This document shows positions 10,830-19,928 of a stretch of DNA of 49,353 nt, piece after piece (the stretch's first letter is position 1; the number at the start of each line of letters is the position of its first letter). A program made the translations under genes and the position numbers. The notes below the pieces were generated by a model. The model was not told where the DNA came from, searched no databases, and saw nothing but the letters and a program-made list of their open reading frames with translations. Source of the stretch: Chara braunii (Eukaryota > Streptophyta > Charophyceae > Charales > Characeae); NCBI GenBank assembly GCA_003427395.1, contig BFEA01000204.1, forward strand, positions 691,932 to 741,284, written 5' to 3'.

Positions 10830-11290
10830 CATGCTTTCACTCAATCTTGTGCTTGGTTGCATCCCGCTACATTCTAGTGTGCTTCCCTACTCGTGTGCAT
10901 GTGCCTACTCTGGTGTTTCGCTTGTTTTCTCCTACTTTTGCACTTGGTTGTATTCCGCTACATTCTAGTGTACTTTCATTTTCATGTGCATGTGTCTAGT
11001 CTTGTTTTCCACTTGGCTTCGTCTACTCTTGCACTTGGTTGTATTCCGCTACATTCTAGTGTGCTTTCGTACTCATGTGCATGTGTTTAGACTTGTTTTC
11101 CATTTGGTTTCTTCTACTCTTGTACTTGGTTACATTCCGCTACATTCTAGTGTGCTCTCCTACTCATGTGCATGTGCCTAGTCTTGTTTTCCACTTGGTA
11201 TCTTCTACGCTTGCACTTGGTTGTGTTCCGCAACATTCTAGTATGCTTTCCTACTCATGTGCATGTGTCTAGTCTAGTTCTCTACTTGGC
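10830..11290. repeat. 91-bp tandem repeat, about five units
   Basis: The phrase TTGGTTGTATTCCGCTACATTC recurs every 91 bp (short open frames start at 10,893, 10,984 and 11,075 for this reason). The unit resembles half of the neighbouring 172-bp repeat (CACTTGGTTGTAAATCGCTAC), so the two fields probably share an origin. Confidence 0.85.
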
Positions 11291-12055
11291 TCCCTCCCCA
11301 CACGTTTGTTGAACTTGGATGAATTTGCCACTTCCCAAGATGAGTCTGTTCTAGCCTTGTATAAGACTTGTCACTAGGGGAAGGGGCGGTAGGTGTCTAA
11401 TTTGGCTGCTACTACTGTGGGATGGGTGACTGGCACTTGGCTGCCACTGATGCGGGTTGGGTAACTGGCACCTGGCTGCTATTGCTGTAGGAGTAAGGGA
11501 CCGGCACTTGGTTGCTGCTGCAACCAATGAGTGTTGACGCAAGCTAGGGGTGATCTAATTACCCTATGCCAAACGAATTCCGCAGGGGCCAAGACTTTGC
11601 AGGCCCCATGTCTAGGGTATACCTAGGTAGTCTGTTAAGTTTCATACACTTTCCTACTCATGTGCATGTGTCTAGTCTAGTTCTCTACTTGGCTCCCTCC
11701 CCCCACGTTTGTTGAACTTGGATGAATTTGCCACTTCCCAACATGAGTCTGTTCTAGCCTAGTATAAAACTTATCACTAGGGGAAGGGGTGATAGGTGTC
11801 TAACTTGGCTGCTACTACTGTGGGATGGGTGACTGGCACTTGGCTGCTACTGATGCGGGTTGGGTAACTGGCACCTGGCTGCTATTGTTGTAGGAGTCAG
11901 GGACCGGCACTTGGTTGCTGCTGCAACCAATGACTGTTTGACACGAGCTAGGGGTGATCTAATTACCCTATGCCAAACAAATTCCGCAAGGGCCAAGACT
12001 TTGCAGGCCCCATGTCTAGGGTATACCTAGGTAGTCCGTCAAGTTTCGCACGCAA
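11250..12055. repeat. 403-bp direct tandem duplication
   Basis: TCTAGTCTAGTTCTCTACTTGG at 11,268 recurs at 11,671, and the similarity continues through TTGGCTGCTACTACTGTGGG, GGGGTGATCTAATTACC and the GGCCCCATGTCTAGGG phrase to about 12,050. The copies differ by scattered substitutions and small indels. Within each copy a shorter motif (GGCACTTGGCTGCTACTG...) also repeats. No coding potential recognised. Confidence 0.85.
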
Positions 12056-12480
12056 CTGAGCCCATTTGCCAGCAAAAGCAGAAAATGGACTTACCCGAAC
12101 TGTTCAACTAGGTCTACAGGCTGAGTCCAAAACAGGCAAGTCGGACCAAATGACCACAAAATTAGGCAAGATTCTACAGGGGCCATTTCTTAGGGGTGTA
12201 CAGAGGGTCTGTGAAGTTACGGGATCAACTGCCGACATCTAGTGCGACAAACAAAAGTTTGAGTTTTTCGCCTCTCCCCCGAGCTAGAAAAATCTGCAAA
12301 ATCCGGAATTGCTACAAATCTGAATTTTATGCAAATTTGAGTTTTTCTGAGTTTTAGGCAGATATGTGCTTTGCTATTTTTATCACCAGCCTGCGTTTTC
12401 CTGCAAAATTGGGCTTTGAACAAAGCTAACAAATCGGGGGCAATGCGTAGAAGTAGGAGGATGTTGTCACCGTCTTGCAC
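12056..12480. other. No recognised gene
   Basis: Unassigned sequence between the 403-bp duplication and the minisatellite. A short minus-strand frame (12,217-12,480) shows no family I know. Confidence 0.4.
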
Positions 12481-12822
12481 TTTCTTCTTCCTCCACCATA
12501 ACCAATTCCTCCACTTCCATCACCTATCCACCATAGCCAAGCACCTTTCGCCTTCTTTTTCCTCCACCTCCATCACCCATCCACCATAGCCAAGCACTTT
12601 GCACCTTCTTCTTTCCTCACCTCCAGCATAACCAAGCACTTTGCACCGTCTTCCTCCTCCACCTCCATCACCCATCCACCATAGCCAGGCACCTTGCACC
12701 TTCTTCCTCCTCCAGCTTTGTCACCCATCCACCATAGCCAAGCACCTTGCACCTTCTTCCTCCTCCACCTCCATTACCCATCCACCATAGCCAAGCACCT
12801 TGCACCTTCTTCTTCCTCCATG
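12480..12822. repeat. 53-bp minisatellite, locus 1
   Basis: Units of the form CACCTTGCACCTTCTTCCTC...CATCCACCATAGCCAAG repeat. The CCACCATAGCC landmark falls at about 12,678, 12,731 and 12,784, exactly 53 bp apart. Earlier units are less regular. A 53-bp unit shifts frame every copy, so the short repetitive open frames seen here are not genes. It ends where an LTR-like sequence starts. Confidence 0.9.
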
Positions 12823-13250
12823 TTACATGCTGCGCCTGCACACGGGCCCCATTTGAGGGGCCCGACGGTTGCTGAGGGGCCCCCAGGCTGCATGCCAGCA
12901 GACATGCGCCCTGGAGGCCCACGACGGCCCCCAAGCCTCGTACTTCGAATATAGGCGGCATAAATTAATTAATTAATTAATTAATTATTTATTTACTTAC
13001 CTGTTGTCCTGTTGCTTGCCTGTGCAGACGCCGTTTCGGACTTGAACAGAGGGACGAGGCCCTTCCGAAACCGGGCGCATTTTGGCGCCTGACTCAACGG
13101 TACCAACGTCGTTTTAGACTGTAGGCACCAAGGCAGCGCCTTGGGCCAGGTACACGGTGTCGGTGCGAATACTCTTACAAGGGTATCTGCCCTCGTTTTT
13201 CCAAGTGACAAAGAATAAGTTTAGTTTAAAGTTTAAGTATATCGCGCGAG
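12822..13250 (+). mobile_element. LTR fragment related to the chromovirus LTR at 22.42 kb
   Basis: CCTGCACACGGG, GGGGCCCGACGGTTGCT, GGGCCCCCA and GGAGGCCCACGAC occur in the same order as at 22,425-22,515, and further on CGTTTC and CAAGGC phrases also correspond. Between them lies an ATTA simple repeat (about 12,963-12,990) not present at 22.6 kb. The 3' half of the LTR is not recognisable here. Internal inverted repeats are perfect (CCAAGGC/GCCTTGG at 13,128-13,144), although their sequences differ from those of the 22.4-kb copy. Confidence 0.6.
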
Positions 13251-14548
13251 TCGCGAAAGCATTCGTTGTTTATGCGGCTGATGGTTGACTACCACTCTGC
13301 TCAGGCCCCTGCGTTTGCGTTATGGCGGGGGTCCGTGCCCTCTCACTATTTGAAGGGTCGGAGTGGCCACGGCGTGGTTTGCCTTCCTCGGCGAGGGCTG
13401 GCTCCCGCGACCACTGGCCTGCTGTCTGAGTTGGACGCCCGCAGGGGTGTCGGGGCTAATACGCGGTTCGTAGTAACCAAAGTCGAGGGCGCTAAGGAGG
13501 AGAGCCCGACTATTTTGACGGGCGAATCGTTCATCAATCTTGGGTTCAGGGGCGGAGGGCTCTTCCCTTCGAGCTGACAAGTGTTTGGGTTCTTCCGAAG
13601 TGCTCGAGAGAGGGAGCCGGAGCTGCTGAACAACTGATGCGCTCGATGCGCTCGGAGAACTGACTGCCGTAGGGCGCTATGCCAGCCGGGAGGAGGCCGA
13701 TGGAACATAAACCGGTACGACGAGACCAGGCCGTGAGGGACAAGGGCCGAACCTGGCCGTTGGAACGTGCCAGGTGCATACAGACGCAAGCGGAGATGGC
13801 AGAGAGCAGGCCGTGCGAGGTGGAAGAAGCACAACTCGCTCGATTCTTACCGAAATCGAGCGAGGGAGGATGCGTTTTTGGGGTTATGACCTCGGGCGAT
13901 TCACATGGCGAGGTTGGTTTGGCTGATTAGTTAGTAAGAAGAGAGCTTAGTAAGAAAGTTAGTGCGCAGAGATATGGCGGAAACCGTTCATGGCGGGATA
14001 GAAAGTAGTGTATCTCCCTGTCTCCTTAACAAAAACCGGCGACCGAAGATGCGAGTTAGTGGTTTTGGGACCGGGCAAGTCAGACAGTGGAGTCGGAATG
14101 GTGAATCGAGGGCCGTAACGAGAGTTAGTAAGGACGTGAGCTGCGTGGAGATGTCGAAGAAGAAGGAGAATAAGAGAGCAAAAAGAGATGTACGCTCTCG
14201 AGTTTTGATGGATTCTGACGAGGTAAAAGCCGAATTCAATGTTTGTGAAGAGGGCGAAATAGACTGAGGTGTTAGTTCTTGGTGTTAGTAGGTAGCTTTC
14301 GAGATACGACAAGTGGGGGCTGCGCCCGAGTGGAAGGTCGTTATAGAGTGATATGAATCTTCCCGTGTTTTGGGGAAGATTCATCCTCTTTTTACCCACT
14401 CAATGAAGACGACTCATATCGCATAGTTGAATCCAAAGAAGGGGTTAGTGGCAGAAGAAGAATGAAGTCGATGAGAACGAGGGTGATGGAAGGTGAGAAC
14501 GAAGGAGAGATTGTGAAGGGGAAGAGAGAGGCAGAGAAACAGAACTTA
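13251..14548. other. No recognised gene
   Basis: Mixed-composition sequence with overlapping open frames up to 162 codons on the minus strand (13,346-13,834), none with a recognisable domain. ACCGGTACGACGAGACC at about 13,709 resembles a phrase repeated at 43.8 and 44.2 kb, so at least part is repetitive. Confidence 0.4.
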
Positions 14549-14549
14549 C

Positions 14550-15240
14550 CTCGTAGACTGCAAGAGCGGGATAACAGCGATTCGTCGGATGTGCTACTCC
14601 TGGCGCCCATCTTCACCCTGTAGACCGTGTGGGTTCCGACGGTACCCGTCGCAGCATCCTTGCGGTACGGCTCGAAGTCTGTGTTCTACCCGCAATTGGC
14701 CTGCAGGAGGGGTAGCCCGCTTTCCCCCCTTGATATTCTAATCCTGGTCATAATAATGGCCAGGTGCATGCCACTACCGAAGTTAGTAGCCGAGAGCGTA
14801 TGCGTGCGAGTAGGGAGAGATAGAGATCGAATTTACCAGAGTTGCTGTTTACAGTCATCTGTAGCTGAGGAGGTTTGTTTTGCTGGCCAAGGTGGTATTT
14901 GTTGTGTCCAGATCCGCGCTATCCATCTGCGTATTGATTGATCGAACCCGATTGTGATACGACTACTTGCGTCTAAAAGTTAGGATTACGTGGAAGAGAG
15001 AGAGAGGATAGAGGAGGAGAAGTGGATGCGGGGCACGTACCTGGCCAGGGCAGAGATCTGCCTGATCAAATCTGGATGAGGGAACATGCCATCAGGCAAC
15101 GCCTTGCTGTTCAACTGTGTGAGTTGGAGTGAGGGGGCGAGCTTACCTGTTAGCGGGCTGGAAAAGCCCAACGGTTGGGCAGGTTTACAGCAGACTATCA
15201 CTGGGGCCGCAGTTTGTCTGCTGGCCGCCATGCTGTGCAT
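14550..15240 (-). CDS. Candidate spliced gene, three exons in consistent phase, product unknown
   Basis: On the minus strand an open frame runs from an ATG at 15,240 (MHSMAASRQ) to 15,041 and includes the phrase ALPDGMFPHPDLIRQISALA. It ends at a GTACGT donor. A GT-AG intron (15,040-14,927, ending ATACGCAG) leads to an exon at 14,926-14,837. A second GT-AG intron (14,836-14,618, ending CTACAG) leads to an exon at 14,617-14,550, which ends at a GTAAGT donor. Joined in this way the phases agree (66 codons plus 2 nt; 90 nt; 68 nt) and no stop appears; the last exon reads VKMGARSSTSDESLLSRSC. I do not recognise the family. The 3' exons were not found, and the upstream region is not obviously a promoter. 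Chance is possible for exons this short, but the surrounding region is less repetitive than the rest of the window. Confidence 0.4.
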
Positions 15241-15554
15241 CCCACCAGCCTGTGCGTTGTGGAGAGTCCAGTACTACGTAGTCTGAGTCTGTGACTGTTT
15301 AGACTGTGAGCCTGTAGTGAGTTTAGCCTGTGTTTTACAGCAAGGGTCGGACTGTGCACTATTGGGGGTTGCCGCACGTAAAGCCCAAGGAGGACGAGGA
15401 GGGGGGGGGGTCCTAGTTGAACCTGTCTTTCCTAGGGCTGTGGATTGGGGGTCTTAGCCGAAGGATGGAGGTACTGTGACTAGGGAGAACTGGCCGAATT
15501 CTGCGACGGGGATATCGCTGCGACTAGAAGGGTCATCGGGGAGTCAACTGCTAG

Positions 15555-17465
15555 CGTTTGACTTCAGTTCGACCAAGTGATTACTGCGTTTCCTGGCCAC
15601 CATTGCGGGCCCCTCAGGCGTATCAAGGCAACAAGGCCCTCTCCTGCGAGTTTGAGTGCACCTCTCTTGGATCTGAGAGACTAAATGCTTCTTCTTCTGC
15701 CCTTCTTACTCTGAGTCTGGTCTTGATTTGAGAGGAAGGCGGCAAGCGGGATTGCAACCCGTAAGACCGCAGCAAGGCCTACGTGGGAGGTTACCCCACT
15801 GATTGCAGGAGCTGTGCCGGAACTCATGAGGAGTTCTGGAGGTAGAGAATTGTAAGGTAACCTTCTGTCTCCCTCTATAAACCCATATTATAGCCCTATC
15901 TGCATTACCCATTGCATGTTTTGACTGAGTATATGGCATGCACCCCTACATTGACTTGTTATTTGACTGTCAGGACATGAATCAGACTAAATAAAAGAAT
16001 GCCTGTGCAATCTCAATTTCAGTTTTGTTGATTGTCTGAAGGCAGATTGTGAACAAAGGGGAATTGCATATGGGGGAAGGCTGGGAGGGAGGCAATATTG
16101 CTTGAGGTTTTGACTGGGTCATTAAGGCTGGGAAGTCCCCATAAGTTTAGGGAGACCCAGCGCTATGCTTTATTTTGGACTGTGTAGAGCGTTAGACCGT
16201 TCTATAAGTTTAGGTGGTCTGGCTGCTCTGACTTGAGGGGGCTGTTTGTGATTGACTTTTTCAGGGGCCAAGTGCGTTCTGTAAGTTCAGGTGCCTTGGT
16301 TGCCTTGGTTATTTTGAGTTTTCTCTGCTTATTTGGTTCTGAACGAAGAAGTATGAGCCATTCTATGAGTTTAGGTGGCTCAGCGTCTTCCTGCTTTACT
16401 TTGAGAAAATGAACTTGGCAAAGGGCGCGCCGTTCTGTAAGTTCAGGTGGTCTAGCCCAATGCCACGCACAACTTGGGCCAGAGAGAAACGAATCAGGCA
16501 GAGAGCCAGACTGGTCTGTAAGTTCAGGTGGTCTGACTCAAAGCCCGCACATGTTGGAACCCAAGGTTATAATTTGGCTATATTTTGTTATTATTCTATA
16601 TATGAACAAGCTAATCAGACTGTTCTATAAGTTTAGGTGGTAGCTTATCACAACCTGAAGAGAGTATAACTAAGAGTATAACTGAAGGTAAATTGGGTCG
16701 GCTGAGCATTGTTTCTAAGATGAATGGTTATGTCCTACGCCCACTTTGAAGATTAAGTTCAGAGAGGTATATATAATCTGGCTATTTAAACAGTTCACGG
16801 CGACTAGAATGGCCTAGTCATATGCCCAAAGAAGAGAAAAGTTGTTGTGCCCCGTGTTTGTGTATACTTTGGCTAAGTTAGGCTCATTCCATAAGTTTGG
16901 GTGGCCTGACTTTATGCCTGGCTAAGTAAGGCACATTCTATAAGTTTGGGTTTGGCTTGCATGTGGCTGAGTGAGACCACCACTTAGTTTGAGTTTCAGG
17001 TTGATAGGTAGTTGCTTTAGCTGCTCGCCACGTGCTAGAGCGATAGGAGCTAGTTCAATTCCTGCATTTTCTGAGCTAAGTTTATTTTACTTAGATCAAT
17101 TCTCGCATTTTCTAGGATCTTTTGTTATACTTGGCTTTGTATAAATTTTGGTAAGCTACTTTCTCTACGGGAAGCGCTGCCGAAATTTCTGCAAATCCAA
17201 GGAGTTAGTCAACTTTTTGACTTTTCAAGGTTCAACTTGTCTAAAGTTCATATATAGCTTAGTAAAAATCTGGAAAGTCCCCTTTCCTAAAGGAAGTGCT
17301 GCCCAAATTTTTACTAATTCAGGGAATTAATTCAAGGAATTAGACAAAATTGGACTTTGGAAAGTCGAAAACTATTTCTGATTTTATATTCAGGCGGATA
17401 TAAGTTCTGAAAATGCACTTCTCCTACGGGAAGCGCTGCCGAAATTTTTTCTTAGTTTAAAGGAG
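15555..17465 (+). repeat. Hairpin-array element copy B (longest)
   Basis: In order: the head block at about 15,560-15,660; a pyrimidine-rich block ending CCCTTCTTACTCTGAGTCT; the conserved block GGGATTGCAACCCG...GGTAGAGAATTG (about 15,748-15,857), holding a GAACT/AGTTC stem; and an array of hairpins at 16,128-16,160, 16,192-16,222 (AGACC/GGTCT core), 16,268-16,299, 16,354-16,382 (TGAGCC/GGCTCA), 16,507-16,535 and 16,878-16,909. Most share the loop TTCTRTAAGTTTAGGT; one unit at about 16,708 carries the other loop type seen in copies A, C and D. A second module follows at 17,158-17,450 with three units ending GCGCTGCCGAAATTT-like, each preceded by a small stem. No coding frame. Confidence 0.8.
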
Positions 17466-17469
17466 TTAG

Positions 17470-17846
17470 ATTATATTTCGACAACGGGAACGAGGCCTGA
17501 CCAAGGCCAGGGGTGTTTTTGTGCCTTGTTGCATCAGCAACATGGTCTGGACCCAGCCTCGCCCAACGCTATGGATAGTTGGGCAGTGGCTGGGTACGGA
17601 CAGTTCGGGTAGCTTACTTCTCGAGCGACACACTGTTGGACCAGCGCTGCGATGAGGACTAGAGGTAGTGGCGTAGGTAGGAAGAGGGCGGAGGCCATGC
17701 CTGCGGACGACGGACTCACATGGCGCCATAGCTGGGACTCCGCTTGCGACTTGCACAAGACAACAACCACGCGACAGTCAATGTACGGCAGCCTTCGTGC
17801 AGGTGAGACAGTAGGGAAAACCGTCTCTTCATCTCCCCTCCATCTC

Positions 17847-17889
<43 letters not shown>

Positions 17890-17935
17890 CTCCCTATTAT
17901 TTCTTCTTCTTCTTCTTCTTCTTCAGATACGAGGG
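17470..17935 (+). mobile_element. LTR 3'-half fragment related to the 22.42-kb LTR
   Basis: ACACTGTTGGACCAGCGCTGC, CTAGAGGTAG, GGCGTAGGTAG and GCCATGCCTGCGG follow the same order as at 22,955-23,060. The fragment ends in long CT and TTC simple repeats (17,848-17,926), like the TTC tract at 23,112-23,150. A stem at 17,527-17,542 (TGTTGC/GCAACA) sits where the other copy has a different perfect stem, 22,744-22,766. Confidence 0.55.
17848..17926. repeat. CT dinucleotide and TTC trinucleotide tracts
   Basis: About 40 bp of uninterrupted CT repeats, then TTC repeats from about 17,899. Confidence 0.95.
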
Positions 17936-18394
17936 TGGAAGAGGTTACAGGCAGAGGGTACAGGCAGAGGTTACAGTGGGCATTGCGCCCAGGATCTGAT
18001 TCGACATTTCTGAGGCAGACATTGATTGGACATCGGCAAGGGACTATTTTTGGACTTCGCTATTGCGATCTCGGTCTCCTCCCTCACCTCCATTTTCGTC
18101 TCCATCTCTCATTTGTGGTATCTCCCCATGTGCGTGTACAAGGAGGGACCTTTTCTTCTTGGTGTGCGGTCCCTCCTCCTCCTCTCACATGTGTGATGTA
18201 TGATGGGATGTCGTGGCAGTCCCAGTCAGGTCAGGACTTATATTAAAGTCTTCCGCTGCGGTAGTACGTGCCATTTTGTATGTATTAGGATTTACATTGC
18301 TGGATGATGTTCCGCTAACATTGCATTGTCCTTTCAGTCCTTTTCATCACATTGCGGATCCTTGGCTCTACCTACATTGCCCAACTGGGCATGT
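17936..18394. other. No recognised gene
   Basis: Unassigned sequence between the LTR fragment and the second minisatellite locus; only short, family-less open frames. Confidence 0.4.
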
Positions 18395-18581
18395 ATCACT
18401 CCACCTCCATCACCAATCCACCATAGCCAACCATCTTGCACCTTCTTCTTCCTCCACCTCCCCTACCCATCCACCATAGCCAATTGCCTTGCACCTTCTT
18501 CTTCCTCCACCTCCATCACTCATCTACCATAGTCAAGCACCTTGCACCTTCTTCTTCCTCCACCTCCATCACCCATCCACC
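18395..18581. repeat. 53-bp minisatellite, locus 2, interrupted by gap
   Basis: The same CCACCATAGCC...CACCTTGCACCTTCTTC unit as at 12.5 kb, with the landmark at about 18,420, 18,473 and 18,526, again 53 bp apart. The array runs straight into the N gap, which is the likely reason the assembly breaks here. Confidence 0.9.
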
Positions 18582-19436
18582 NNNNNNNNNNNNNNNNNNN
18601 NNNNNNNNNNNNNNNNNNNNNNNNNNNNNNNNNNNNNNNNNNNNNNNNNNNNNNNNNNNNNNNNNNNNNNNNNNNNNNNNNNNNNNNNNNNNNNNNNNNN
18701 NNNNNNNNNNNNNNNNNNNNNNNNNNNNNNNNNNNNNNNNNNNNNNNNNNNNNNNNNNNNNNNNNNNNNNNNNNNNNNNNNNNNNNNNNNNNNNNNNNNN
18801 NNNNNNNNNNNNNNNNNNNNNNNNNNNNNNNNNNNNNNNNNNNNNNNNNNNNNNNNNNNNNNNNNNNNNNNNNNNNNNNNNNNNNNNNNNNNNNNNNNNN
18901 NNNNNNNNNNNNNNNNNNNNNNNNNNNNNNNNNNNNNNNNNNNNNNNNNNNNNNNNNNNNNNNNNNNNNNNNNNNNNNNNNNNNNNNNNNNNNNNNNNNN
19001 NNNNNNNNNNNNNNNNNNNNNNNNNNNNNNNNNNNNNNNNNNNNNNNNNNNNNNNNNNNNNNNNNNNNNNNNNNNNNNNNNNNNNNNNNNNNNNNNNNNN
19101 NNNNNNNNNNNNNNNNNNNNNNNNNNNNNNNNNNNNNNNNNNNNNNNNNNNNNNNNNNNNNNNNNNNNNNNNNNNNNNNNNNNNNNNNNNNNNNNNNNNN
19201 NNNNNNNNNNNNNNNNNNNNNNNNNNNNNNNNNNNNNNNNNNNNNNNNNNNNNNNNNNNNNNNNNNNNNNNNNNNNNNNNNNNNNNNNNNNNNNNNNNNN
19301 NNNNNNNNNNNNNNNNNNNNNNNNNNNNNNNNNNNNNNNNNNNNNNNNNNNNNNNNNNNNNNNNNNNNNNNNNNNNNNNNNNNNNNNNNNNNNNNNNNNN
19401 NNNNNNNNNNNNNNNNNNNNNNNNNNNNNNNNNNNN
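18582..19436. other. Assembly gap (855 N)
   Basis: A run of N entered from inside a minisatellite array. Sequence on the far side is not minisatellite. Confidence 1.
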
Positions 19437-19504
19437 GCACAGTTCTCGGTAAAAAGATGCTTCCAGGTAGTGGTGGTTTAACACAATGGTCACCTGTCCT
19501 CTGC

Positions 19505-19928
19505 TCAGATTTATGCACAAAGGCAGCTCTTGTTATCTTTTTTTTTTTTTTTTTTTAAGCGGGCCCAGTGCCCAAGGCTGATATTACCAATAAGAAGATT
19601 GAGGCCGGGGTCCTCACAGTCTTCCCAGAGTGAACGAACCGAATTTGTTGAGAACCGGGGTCAGCGTCCCTCATATGATGATGAACTTCTACTGATTCTA
19701 TGTATGGAACTGAACCTTTTCTTTAAGCTCAGATTTATGCGTAATTTTAGCTCTTGTTTTTTTTTTTTTTTTTTTTTTTTAAGCGGGCCCAGTGCCCAAG
19801 GCTGATATTACCAATAAGAAGATTGAGGCCGGGGTCCGCACAGTCTACCCGGAGTGACCGAACCGAATTTGTTGAGAACCGGGGTCAGCGTCCCTCATAT
19901 GATGATGAACTTCTACTGATTCTATGTA
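19505..19928 (-). repeat. Two tandem copies of an about 225-bp unit, each with a T tract
   Basis: Each copy reads CTCAGATTTATGC...GCTCTTGTT, a run of about 20 T, AAGCGGGCCCAGTGCCCAAGG and on to GATTCTATGTA. Copy 1 is about 19,505-19,705 and copy 2 about 19,728-19,928. On the minus strand each copy ends ...GGGCACTGGGCCCGCTT followed by poly(A), as a retroposed sequence would. I do not recognise the parent. It may be a SINE or an RNA retrocopy that has been duplicated together with its flank. Confidence 0.7.

Noticed and set aside
15147-15231. Intron between 15,146 and 15,115 in the candidate gene (GTAAGC donor, CACACAG acceptor)
   Set aside because: Splicing there puts a stop seven codons into the next exon, while the unspliced reading stays open and in phase with the downstream exons.
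18436-19558. Several overlapping 330-codon frames on both strands
   Set aside because: All cross the 855-N gap and start in minisatellite; they are artefacts.
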